Source of the DNA: JAADHI01 sp964451325
GTDB taxonomy: Bacteria > Nitrospirota > Nitrospiria > SBBL01 > JAADHI01
Assembly (NCBI GenBank): GCA_964451325.1
Contig: CAYVHO010000001.1
Span: forward strand, 248,001 to 312,000
DNA: 64,000 nucleotides
Reading direction: 5' to 3'
In this document: positions 49,260-57,079 of the stretch, piece by piece
Layout: every line of letters starts with the position of its first letter
Numbering within the stretch: position 1 is the stretch's first letter
The notes under the pieces: generated by a model
The model's input: only the letters and a program-made list of their open reading frames with translations
Databases searched by the model: none
Told to the model about the DNA's origin: nothing
Translations under genes and position numbers: made by a program

Positions 49260-49679
49260 TTAGCGGATTTGAAGCACACCAAGACCTTCATGTGTTTCTC
49301 CTTCGTGTAAATAACCGATTGCACCCGGTGTGTTTGCCACCCTGTTTTGCATTTCTTCAAGTGAGGTGACTTCCTGCGGGGACTGTCCTGTGCCTGAAAA
49401 TACCTGACGATCCCATGCCCTTCTGAGCTGATAGGGAAAGATGTGCAGAATTTGTTTAGAAAATTCAATGTGCAGGGGGTCATTGTCTTTGAGTACAAAT
49501 ACGGTGATGGGTGTGCCATCAGACCACTTTCTGAGACGCATGCCGAATATGGCACGTAAGCCGTTCCGAGAGATGGTTTCTTGTTGGGCATCTGGATGAA
49601 TTACGATATCCTGTGCTTGCACAGAAGGCAGGATCGCTGCTGTGAAGACGAAGATGAGGATTCTGCTTAGAAGCTCCAT
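49260..49679 (-). CDS. Small exported PstS-like protein
   Basis: This 139-residue protein has a signal peptide (LIFVFTAAILPSVQA) followed by a short substrate-binding-like domain with GLRAIFGMRLRKWSDGTPITV and a Gly-rich end (TPGAIGYLHEGETHEG). It resembles the gene at 31125 in size and order of motifs. I place the start at the ATG at 49679, at the signal peptide; the longer open frame runs back into the acyltransferase gene. Its neighbours downstream are a porin and a Cache-GGDEF-EAL sensor. A role as a ligand-presenting protein for the sensor is an inference from repeated gene context. Confidence 0.75.
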   Translation of the reverse strand: MELLSRILIFVFTAAILPSVQAQDIVIHPDAQQETISRNGLRAIFGMRLRKWSDGTPITVFVLKDNDPLHIEFSKQILHIFPYQLRRAWDRQVFSGTGQSPQEVTSLEEMQNRVANTPGAIGYLHEGETHEGLGVLQIR

Positions 49680-49735
49680 ATTTTCACAGGATTTGATGTG
49701 TTGCTTACAATAAGGTTTGTAAGGGAGATCTTCCT

Positions 49736-50470
49736 TTATGCGTGATGGACGAGTGTGCCATCTTGCGTCAAGAAATTCCAAAGTTCGGGACGATATCGAT
49801 GAATACTTGAGAGTACCGCTTCTGTCGAGCCCAAGCATGGATATCTAAGACCGTGATACTCAAAAGTAGTTCCGATCTGAATGAGCTCAAAGCCAAATTT
49901 TCGAAACAATCTGAGTAATGGCATTTGAACCCCAACGTACCAGTGTGTTGCATTGACCTCGATGGAGGTGCGCACGACCGTGCTGAAAAGCCCGAAGAGG
50001 AGCAGGTAGCAGAGTAGACCGTCTTTTCTTTTGTATACGAGGTTTCCCTTTTCTGTATGTGTTGAAATCGAAGCCTCCATCGCTTCACGCTCTCGTTCTT
50101 TGGAAATGAGAAAGCGGGAAACCTCGGCCAGATACTCTCTGCGAAGCTCTTTTAAGAGTTCCAGATCTCGATAAAACGATTGACCGCAATATTCTTCGAT
50201 TGGAAATGGCGATTCGGGATTCCCCGGGTCGGTTAAAATCAGCCTTACCGAAGCGACATATGAGCCCGTTGATTTATGACGAATAAGGCGGTGCACAGAG
50301 CGACCATCATACAGATCTTGTTCCTTGCAGTCTGTAAAATGTTTCTTTTCAGCAAGTGTGTTTTCAATACAGTAAACCTGATATCTTAATCGAAGGACTT
50401 CCTCTCGGAGTTGATCTGTGTCTGCGGAGAGAATTTCAAAGTGCTGGTCAAAATAATGACCTAAATTCAT
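49736..50470 (-). CDS. PEP-CTERM/exosortase-type N-acyltransferase (copy 1)
   Basis: This 244-residue protein resembles the GNAT-fold acyltransferases linked to PEP-CTERM/exosortase systems (TIGR03694-like, related to the N-acyl amino acid synthase FeeM and to LuxI). Conserved features are LREEVLRLRYQVYCIE near the start, HRLIRHKSTGSYVASVRL, and CYLLLFGLFS in the middle. FeeM-like enzymes join an acyl chain from an acyl carrier protein to an amino acid. It has a plausible ribosome site (GAGG, 12 bases upstream). Two homologues follow upstream on the same strand. No exosortase gene is in the window. Confidence 0.82.
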   Translation of the reverse strand: MNLGHYFDQHFEILSADTDQLREEVLRLRYQVYCIENTLAEKKHFTDCKEQDLYDGRSVHRLIRHKSTGSYVASVRLILTDPGNPESPFPIEEYCGQSFYRDLELLKELRREYLAEVSRFLISKEREREAMEASISTHTEKGNLVYKRKDGLLCYLLLFGLFSTVVRTSIEVNATHWYVGVQMPLLRLFRKFGFELIQIGTTFEYHGLRYPCLGSTEAVLSSIHRYRPELWNFLTQDGTLVHHA

Positions 50471-50827
50471 AAGATGGCCCTCAAAGGATGCTAATCTACT
50501 TTCAGGCGAAGATACCGTTCAGAGACCCGAGGTCGATTTGCGTCCAGTAAAAGTGAGGAAATGCGGTATCGATCTAACGAGACCTCTTTGTTTACTGACA
50601 TAGGGCAATGTTTTTCCAGTATCTCAGGGGGCTCAATCCCATATTAGGTGGAACATTTAAAATCTACGCTTCCGTTTAGTTGATGGATGCCCATGAGGGA
50701 GACAAGTAGGGTTGAGCCTAACATAGAATTATGGAAAAACGAAACAATTGTCATTGAATATAGACTATTTATGCAATTTTTAGCAATATCCTAAATGAAG
50801 TTTGTTATTTTTAGAGAATATTTGTAT
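50471..50827. other. Intergenic region between acyltransferase copies 1 and 2
   Basis: This stretch of about 350 bases is AT-rich in its second half. I see no supported gene, terminator or repeat in it. Confidence 0.5.
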
Positions 50828-51436
50828 TTAGGTAGGGTTGGTTGTGCCGATGTGTGAATAACCGGTCTTGGCAGTAGGATTTTCAGAGACTTTCACGATT
50901 TGACTTATTTTATCGGGAGTGACAATTTGGGTCACAAAACGCCATAGTTCAGGGCGATATTTACAAACCATGGATGAAATCTCTCCAGTAAAACCGAGGC
51001 ATGGAATTCTCGTGCCATTGTAGTCAATGGGTGAACCAATTGGCTTGAAATTGATGCCGAAGCGTTTGAGTAATCTAAATAGAATAGGCGTGACACTGAC
51101 ATACCACATCGAAATGTTATTTTCAGTCGTCATTTTCATCACTGCCGAAAATAGGCCGAACAACAGAAGGTAACAAAGTAGGCCGTCCTTTTTGCGATTA
51201 TTTTTCGCTGCACCTTCTGTCGTCCTGGTGTACTCCTGGATTAGCCGCTCCCGTTCCTTGGAAACGAGGATTCGGGAGACTTCACCCAAGCTTCTTCTCT
51301 TCAGTGGATCCGAGATCATCGCATCTTTAAAGAAACTCTCGCCACAGTAGTGTTCGATGGGGAAATTGTTGAGATGATCATCTGAATCAGGGAGAACCAG
51401 CCTTACAGAGGCAACGAATATACCCATTCCTCTATG
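50828..51436 (-). pseudogene. 5'-truncated PEP-CTERM-type acyltransferase (copy 2)
   Basis: The frame carries the middle and C-terminal parts of the same acyltransferase family (FVASVRLVLPDSDD, GEVSRILVSKERER, CYLLLFGLFSAV, CKYRPELWRFVTQ). The N-terminal part of about 60 residues, including the LRYQVxCIE segment conserved in the two neighbours, is missing. Homology begins at about 51436, where the sequence joins the end of copy 3 in another frame. An open frame extends upstream to 51544, but those residues are only the out-of-frame reading of copy 3. A deletion or unequal exchange between tandem copies explains this best. Confidence 0.75.
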
Positions 51437-52208
51437 TTGGATGCCCCAGGGCTGTTTCAATCTCTTGTGAATGTTTTTTTGGTATTGTGGGCGCGCCTTT
51501 AGTGACAAATTTCCAAAGGTCAGGACGGTATTGATGAATTCCACTTAGTACGGACTCTGTTGTGCCGAAGCAAGGAAGTCTTTGTCCGTTGTAATCGAAC
51601 AAAGAACCAATGGGAGTGAACTTGATTCCGAATTGTTTCAGTAGTCGGCAAAGTGATGGCTCGACACAAACATACCAATTAGGACTGTTAGTTTCTAGGG
51701 CTGTGTGAATAACAGAACTCATGAGCCCGAATAGAACCAGATAACACAAAAGACCATCTTTTCGTTGAAAGACAATTTTAGTGTGCTTGTTTTTCTCTTT
51801 TAAGGCATTTTTTTTCGATATCTCTTTTTGCCGTTCTTTTGAGATCAAAAAACGAGAAACCTCGCAAAGTGATTTTCTTGGAAGGTTTCTCTTTAAAATA
51901 TCCCCTTTGTAAAAAAGATCACTACAAAATTTTTCAATTGGGAACAGGCTCTTGGGGTCAACAGGGTCATGGAGGACTAACCTGACTGATGCTACATATA
52001 GTCCTGTTTCTTTATGTCGAATAAGGCGATGGGCAGAACGCTTGTCGTATTGATCGCGTTCCCTACAATCAGTATGGTGTCTTTTATTTAAAATGGTTGT
52101 TTCGATACAAAAGACCTGATACCTAAGTTGGAGGACTTCTTCCAGTAACGCATCTGTCTTGGCGGGCACAATCTCAAAATACTGGTTGAAATAATCGGCT
52201 ATATTCAT
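51432..52208 (-). CDS. PEP-CTERM/exosortase-type N-acyltransferase (copy 3)
   Basis: This 258-residue protein has the same layout as copy 1: LLEEVLQLRYQVFCIETT, SAHRLIRHKETGLYVASVRL, CEVSRFLISKERQKE and CYLVLFGLMSS. It carries a Lys-rich insert (about 145-160) and a different C-terminal tail after YRPDLWKFVTK. The tail ends at the junction with the truncated copy, so it may not be the ancestral C-terminus. The three copies differ enough to be old duplicates rather than recent ones. Products of such enzymes in known systems are N-acyl amino acids, but substrate cannot be read here. Confidence 0.8.
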   Translation of the reverse strand: MNIADYFNQYFEIVPAKTDALLEEVLQLRYQVFCIETTILNKRHHTDCRERDQYDKRSAHRLIRHKETGLYVASVRLVLHDPVDPKSLFPIEKFCSDLFYKGDILKRNLPRKSLCEVSRFLISKERQKEISKKNALKEKNKHTKIVFQRKDGLLCYLVLFGLMSSVIHTALETNSPNWYVCVEPSLCRLLKQFGIKFTPIGSLFDYNGQRLPCFGTTESVLSGIHQYRPDLWKFVTKGAPTIPKKHSQEIETALGHPT

Positions 52209-52520
52209 CTCGTTGCCCTAAACACTAATAGAATGAGCTACTGCCAACTCTACCTAATGTAGAAACCGAGGATCAGAGCTTCTCTAAAAAAAGCAGCACG
52301 GTCTTAATAATAAGGGAAATGAAGGAGTTACTTTCATGAGCAGCCTTTGATGAAGAAATACAAAAAATGCCAACGTCATGGTGATAGGAACCTCATCATA
52401 ATACAGGGGGATGCATCCAAAATACTCCACTAATATAGTGTAATTTATATCGTTTTATGGCGATATATCTAGTCCTATGTATGTGTGGCGTGTGGAATGG
52501 AATGTTTATATGAATTTTTT
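52209..52520. other. Intergenic region before ntrX
   Basis: Near 52454 ATATCG and CGATAT form an inverted repeat around TTTTATGG. The words GATCAGAGCTTC (near 52275) resemble one end of the MITE at 42130 but no partner end is visible. No gene is supported. Confidence 0.4.
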
Positions 52521-53912
52521 TCAGGAGGGTTCCTCCGTGGGTGCTTTTATGTTGAGTACCTTCATTTTTCGATAAAGGTGGGTTCTTTCAATTTGTAGTA
52601 CCTCTGCGGTTTGTGGAACATTCCAGTCATTTTCCGTCAGTTCTGCCAAGATATGTGCTCGCTCAAAGGCACTTCTTGCTTCTTTCAAGGATTTTGTTTT
52701 TCCCTGAGGGTCATCTCCTTTTGAAATAGGTGTGTAAGTAGCTGGCGTGGCATTTTTGATGAAATCGGGAATATCGTGAGAGGTGATGATGGGGGTCGGG
52801 GCCATGATGAGTAGACGTTCTGCGACATTTTTCAATTCACGGACGTTTCCGGGCCAGGCATAGTGTTTTAAGTATTCAAAGGCTTCGGAGGTAAAGCGTT
52901 TTGCACGGATACCTTGTTCCTCGGCCACTTGTTTGATGAAGTAGGAAATTAAAAGGGGGATGTCATCTGCGCGTTCGCGTAAAGGGGGCGCGTTAAGGGG
53001 AATGACGTTAAGACGATAATATAAATCATCCCGAAACCGTCCGGCTTTGATTTCTGAGGGCAGATCCTTGTTGGAGGCGGCGAGCACCCGCACATCCACA
53101 TGCACACGCTCGTGTCCGCCAACCCGCATAAAGGCTTGTTCTTGCAGTGCCCTTAAGACTTTGGCTTGTGTTACCAGGCTCATGTCTCCAATTTCATCCA
53201 AAAAAAGTGTTCCGCCCGAAGCCAATTCAAATTGACCTTTTTTGCGTTGCGATGCACCTGTAAACGCGCCTTTTTCGTAACCAAAGAGTTCACTCTCGAT
53301 CAGATTTTCGGGAATAGCAGCGCAGTTGACTTCTAAAAAAGGCGCGTTACGTCGTGGGCTTTCTGCATGGATGGTGCGTGCAACCAGTTCTTTTCCGGTG
53401 CCGTTTTCTCCTGAAATGAGCACACGACTGTGAGAGGGAGCGGCCATGCGTATTTGTTCTTTTAAATGCAGGATGGCGCGACTGGCACCGACCATTTCGT
53501 ATTTTTTGGCCACCAGTTTTTTTAAGGTGAGGTTTTCTTCGCGTAAGTGAAATTCATTGAGCGCGTGTTGGACCATGAGCACTACTTTTTCTAAGGAAAG
53601 TGGTTTTTCAATGTAGTCATAGGCGCCCAATTTAATCGCTTTAACGGCAGTCTCGATAGAGCCGTGTCCCGACATCATAATGACGATTAAGTTCGGCAAA
53701 AATGTTTTTAAACGTTGTAGGGTTTCAATGCCGTCGGGTTCGGGCATCCAGATGTCCAGTAGCACGAGTGCAGGAGGGGTATTTTGCACCATGGGGATGA
53801 CCTCAAGGCCACTGCCCGTAGATTGGACTTCATAGCCTTCATCGGACAAAATACCGGAAAGGGTTGTCAGTATGGCGGGTTCATCGTCTACAATGAGAAT
53901 GGTTTCTGACAT
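52521..53912 (-). CDS. ntrX: Sigma-54-dependent response regulator, NtrX type
   Basis: This 463-residue regulator has a receiver domain (ILIVDDEPA and phospho-acceptor Asp in LLDIWMPEPDG), an AAA+ domain with Walker A ISGENGTGKE, the sigma-54 contact loop ESELFGYEKGAFTGA and LFLDEIGDM, and a C-terminal Fis-type helix-turn-helix (VPQTAEVLQIERTHLYRK). It lies eight bases after the NtrY-like kinase gene, so the two form a two-component pair. NtrYX is linked to nitrogen and redox control in Pseudomonadota. The targets here are unknown. Confidence 0.9.
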   Translation of the reverse strand: MSETILIVDDEPAILTTLSGILSDEGYEVQSTGSGLEVIPMVQNTPPALVLLDIWMPEPDGIETLQRLKTFLPNLIVIMMSGHGSIETAVKAIKLGAYDYIEKPLSLEKVVLMVQHALNEFHLREENLTLKKLVAKKYEMVGASRAILHLKEQIRMAAPSHSRVLISGENGTGKELVARTIHAESPRRNAPFLEVNCAAIPENLIESELFGYEKGAFTGASQRKKGQFELASGGTLFLDEIGDMSLVTQAKVLRALQEQAFMRVGGHERVHVDVRVLAASNKDLPSEIKAGRFRDDLYYRLNVIPLNAPPLRERADDIPLLISYFIKQVAEEQGIRAKRFTSEAFEYLKHYAWPGNVRELKNVAERLLIMAPTPIITSHDIPDFIKNATPATYTPISKGDDPQGKTKSLKEARSAFERAHILAELTENDWNVPQTAEVLQIERTHLYRKMKVLNIKAPTEEPS

Positions 53913-53920
53913 GAGGTTCC

Positions 53921-56149
53921 TTATACAGAAAATTCAATCGTAATGGTTGTGCCTTTGGGCTGACGGGCGGTAACGCGAATTTGCGCATTGTGGTCAGTCG
54001 CGATGCGATTGACAATGGCAAGACCCAAACCCGTTCCTGTTTTGGATCTAGAAAAATAGGGCAAAAAAAGTTTGTCCAAATCTTCGGGGGGGATGCCAAT
54101 ACCTTCGTCAGCGACCGAAACCCTCACCTTTTTTTGGAGTGGGTCGAACTGTGTCGTCAGGGTAATTACCCCATGGCTTTGCATGGAGGTAACCGCATTT
54201 TCAAAAAGATTGAGAAAAAGGCGTTTGATTTGTTCTCGATCCAGATTCATGGTAGGTACGGCAGGGTCAAAATCGGAGTGCACCTCAAGGTCTTTATGTC
54301 CACTTTGATAAAGCGAAATGACTTCCTGCAATATGGGTGTGATTTCTTGCAGACTACAACGAGGCGGCGGCATTCGAGCAAAATCTGAAAATTCGTCCAC
54401 CAACATTTTAAGGCCATGGACTTCATTGATGACGATTTGCGTGGATTCGTCGAAGATACGGTCAAAATCCTCTGAGCCTTGAAAATATTTTTTCCGAAGA
54501 CGCTCTGTCGAGAGCTGAATGGGGGTGAGCGGATTTCGAATTTCGTGGGCGATACGTCGGGCAACCTCTTGCCATGTGGCCAGTTTTTGCGCGCGAATGA
54601 GTTCTGTTAAATCATCAAAAACAATGACATATCCGAGGAAATAACGATCTGTTCCATGTAAGACGGAGAGCACCATGCGAAGGGTTGAGAGTTTTGTTTG
54701 TGTCTCCAGGGCCACTTCTTCTTGAAGGGACTCCTTTCCCTTCTCCTGTATTTTTTGAAGCGGATGGGTGATGGCTTTCATGCCACGATTGATGAAAAAG
54801 TCGATATAATTTGTATGGATGGCATCTTCGGCGGTGACCCCCAATATCTTTTCTGCGGAGGGATTGAAGGTCGTGATGATGCCTTTTTCATTGACCGAGA
54901 TTACGCCTGCCGCGATATTGGTCAATACGCCTTCCAGCTCTTTGTTGGAGGCGACAAGAGACAGGGTCGCATCTGCAACTTTCTGGTGACTGTTTTTTAA
55001 ATCAGTGGCCATTTTATTAAAAGAATCGACCAGGATGCCCAATTCATCGGTGGCCCGCACGTCAATCTGAACATCAAGGTCTCCCTGTGCAATGGCCTGT
55101 GTCCCTTCCGCCAGTTTTTGAATGGGTCCTGTAATATTTTTTGCAAGGTAGAGTCCGAACCAGGTGGCGGAAAAGATGATCAGAAAAACAATAATTAAAA
55201 ATGACAAAATGTAACTGCCTTTGATTGGATTTTTAAAGGCTTTGAGTTGTTTGTATTCCTGTACTGACTTTTTGATGCCCTCCATCTTTCCCACAAGCAA
55301 TGAGGGGATGAGGTGATCGACGACGAGAATACCGACACGCCGTCCCTTTTTTTCAAGCAGAAGCACCCCGCGAACCAAATCTCCTTGAGGGATAGATGTG
55401 ATGGAGAGGTAGGGGCTTCCGTCCGGATGTTTTTCTGCCTGAGCCTTTTCTTCAAACAGAGAAGCCAGCATTTCTGAGTTTGCACGATGGGCTTCGTTTG
55501 TTGTCCCTAGGGACTCGTCTGTGGTCTCGGCTATGGGTTTATATTGGGGGGTGAAAAGATATAGATTGTAAAGTCGATGTTCTAATTTTGTTTCTTGGAG
55601 AAATTGTTCAAGCTTTTTTTGGGTGTTTTTTAAGCGTCGTCCCTTGGTCAGTTTAAGCCCGATTTGTTGGGTCATTGCGCTGACACTTTTTTCAGTTTCT
55701 TCGTAATAATCCTGTGCCACTTCGAGAGACTGATCCAATGATTTTTCAACTTGGATCGAAAACCAGTTGTCGATACTACTGGTCAATAGGCCACTGGCCA
55801 CCACGAACAGCAGAATAGAAGGAATCATCGAAAGCCCGATGAGCCCTGCAATGAGTTTACTTCTGAGACTGGATTTATTGGGTTCGACGCGTCGTTCAAA
55901 ATAGAGTTTTATGAGGTTACGAGAAAGTAATAAAACCAGCAGGATGGCGAGTGTGATGTTCAGGTTCACCATGGTGACCATGAGAATATTGGTCGAAAAA
56001 AGCGAGGGTTTTTCAATCCCTTGGAAGAGCAGGACGGTAAGTGAAATCGAAAGGGTCAAAAAAAGTGCTGTGACCCAAACGGGGCGGAAGGTACTCTGTT
56101 TTTTTGTTTCGTCTGTTTTTTCTTTCGGGGTTTGAAGAGAGGTTTCCAT
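53921..56149 (-). CDS. ntrY: Sensor histidine kinase, NtrY type
   Basis: This 742-residue membrane kinase has three to four N-terminal helices around a periplasmic region, a HAMP segment (NITGPIQKLAEGTQAI), a PAS domain (NIAAGVISVNEKGIITTFNP), a dimerisation helix with the phospho-His (RRIAHEIRNPLTPIQLSTER) and an ATPase domain (GIGIPPEDLDKLF, GTGLGLAIV). The arrangement of DUF4390, kinase and NtrX regulator is typical of NtrYX loci. It overlaps neither neighbour and starts with ATG 62 bases after the DUF4390 gene. Confidence 0.9.
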   Translation of the reverse strand: METSLQTPKEKTDETKKQSTFRPVWVTALFLTLSISLTVLLFQGIEKPSLFSTNILMVTMVNLNITLAILLVLLLSRNLIKLYFERRVEPNKSSLRSKLIAGLIGLSMIPSILLFVVASGLLTSSIDNWFSIQVEKSLDQSLEVAQDYYEETEKSVSAMTQQIGLKLTKGRRLKNTQKKLEQFLQETKLEHRLYNLYLFTPQYKPIAETTDESLGTTNEAHRANSEMLASLFEEKAQAEKHPDGSPYLSITSIPQGDLVRGVLLLEKKGRRVGILVVDHLIPSLLVGKMEGIKKSVQEYKQLKAFKNPIKGSYILSFLIIVFLIIFSATWFGLYLAKNITGPIQKLAEGTQAIAQGDLDVQIDVRATDELGILVDSFNKMATDLKNSHQKVADATLSLVASNKELEGVLTNIAAGVISVNEKGIITTFNPSAEKILGVTAEDAIHTNYIDFFINRGMKAITHPLQKIQEKGKESLQEEVALETQTKLSTLRMVLSVLHGTDRYFLGYVIVFDDLTELIRAQKLATWQEVARRIAHEIRNPLTPIQLSTERLRKKYFQGSEDFDRIFDESTQIVINEVHGLKMLVDEFSDFARMPPPRCSLQEITPILQEVISLYQSGHKDLEVHSDFDPAVPTMNLDREQIKRLFLNLFENAVTSMQSHGVITLTTQFDPLQKKVRVSVADEGIGIPPEDLDKLFLPYFSRSKTGTGLGLAIVNRIATDHNAQIRVTARQPKGTTITIEFSV

Positions 56150-56211
56150 TTAAGACCCAGAAGAGATATTTGAAAATAAGTGTTGTCTGTTTGGCGTAGG
56201 CGGTGTGGACA

Positions 56212-56862
56212 TTATTTCTCCACGGGAAAAGCGATAGGCTGTGAATTGACCCAGGGTGTGTCAATTTCAAGAAAGGGGACAAAAAAGAGAAAATAATCCA
56301 AATAAAAAGGACGTTTGGTGCCTTGCATTTGGGATTTTACACGGACAAAAAGGTGATTTCTTTTGTTTAATGTTTCAAGCGGAGCGAGCTTGAGTGTTTT
56401 AATATTTGTCACAATATTTTTCATCGTCTTGAATTCGGAGACGATTGTTTCTGTTGATTCATTGTCGATGGTTTGTGTGATTTTGTAGTTCTTTTTCAGG
56501 GTGTCGTATTTCACGGTAAAGAGGATTGTTTTGGAGAGCAGCTCTTCATCGAACCAGCGTTTTTCTCTTTGGTGCAACACGAAGTAGTAATAAAAGTCTT
56601 TTGGAATGCCGTTGTGAATGTCTTCCACTGTTTTTTTCTGAAAACCACTTTTCAATTTTGCAGAGACAAAGAGGCCTCCATCGCGTGCTTCAACGACAAC
56701 ACTTTGTATGCGCGGTGCGGCCAGTGCTTTTGTCGTGGGGCTGAATAGAAAAAACAAAGAGAATAGGACAAATAAGGGTGTGAAAAGTCGTGAATATAGA
56801 CTTAGCCCTGAGCGGAATTTTTTGAATAATGATTGAAGGTGAAGCGGGATAATCAATGGCAC
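56212..56862 (-). CDS. DUF4390 protein
   Basis: This protein of about 216 residues has an N-terminal hydrophobic segment (about 27-48) and an exported beta-rich domain with VVVEARDGGLFVSAKL, YYYFVLHQREKRWFDEEL and HLFVRVKSQMQ. Genes of this family commonly lie before ntrY, as here. Its function is not known. The frame starts at a GTG with no obvious ribosome site, so the N-terminus is provisional. Confidence 0.75.
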   Translation of the reverse strand: MPLIIPLHLQSLFKKFRSGLSLYSRLFTPLFVLFSLFFLFSPTTKALAAPRIQSVVVEARDGGLFVSAKLKSGFQKKTVEDIHNGIPKDFYYYFVLHQREKRWFDEELLSKTILFTVKYDTLKKNYKITQTIDNESTETIVSEFKTMKNIVTNIKTLKLAPLETLNKRNHLFVRVKSQMQGTKRPFYLDYFLFFVPFLEIDTPWVNSQPIAFPVEK

Positions 56863-57079
56863 GGGGTTCTGAATGGCTCCAAAATATCGTCGAATCGATC
56901 TCTAATCTTTGCATTTTAGCACTTATCTGAAGTGGAGTCCAAGCGCATTTGACCTTCATTTTTCTCATAAAATTTAAAAAAACTGCTTCTGAAATCAAAG
57001 GTTTATTCAGGAAGCGTTGATTAAGATCGCTGCGGATAAAGTGAGTGCGGATGTAGATTTTTTTTGGAGAGGCTGTGTG

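Noticed and set aside
49736..52208. LuxI-type quorum-sensing synthases
   Set aside because: The proteins share the GNAT fold but fit PEP-CTERM-type acyltransferases better, and no LuxR gene is adjacent.
52270..52290. Second copy of the MITE end (GATCAGAGCTTC)
   Set aside because: Only a partial match and no partner inverted end nearby.
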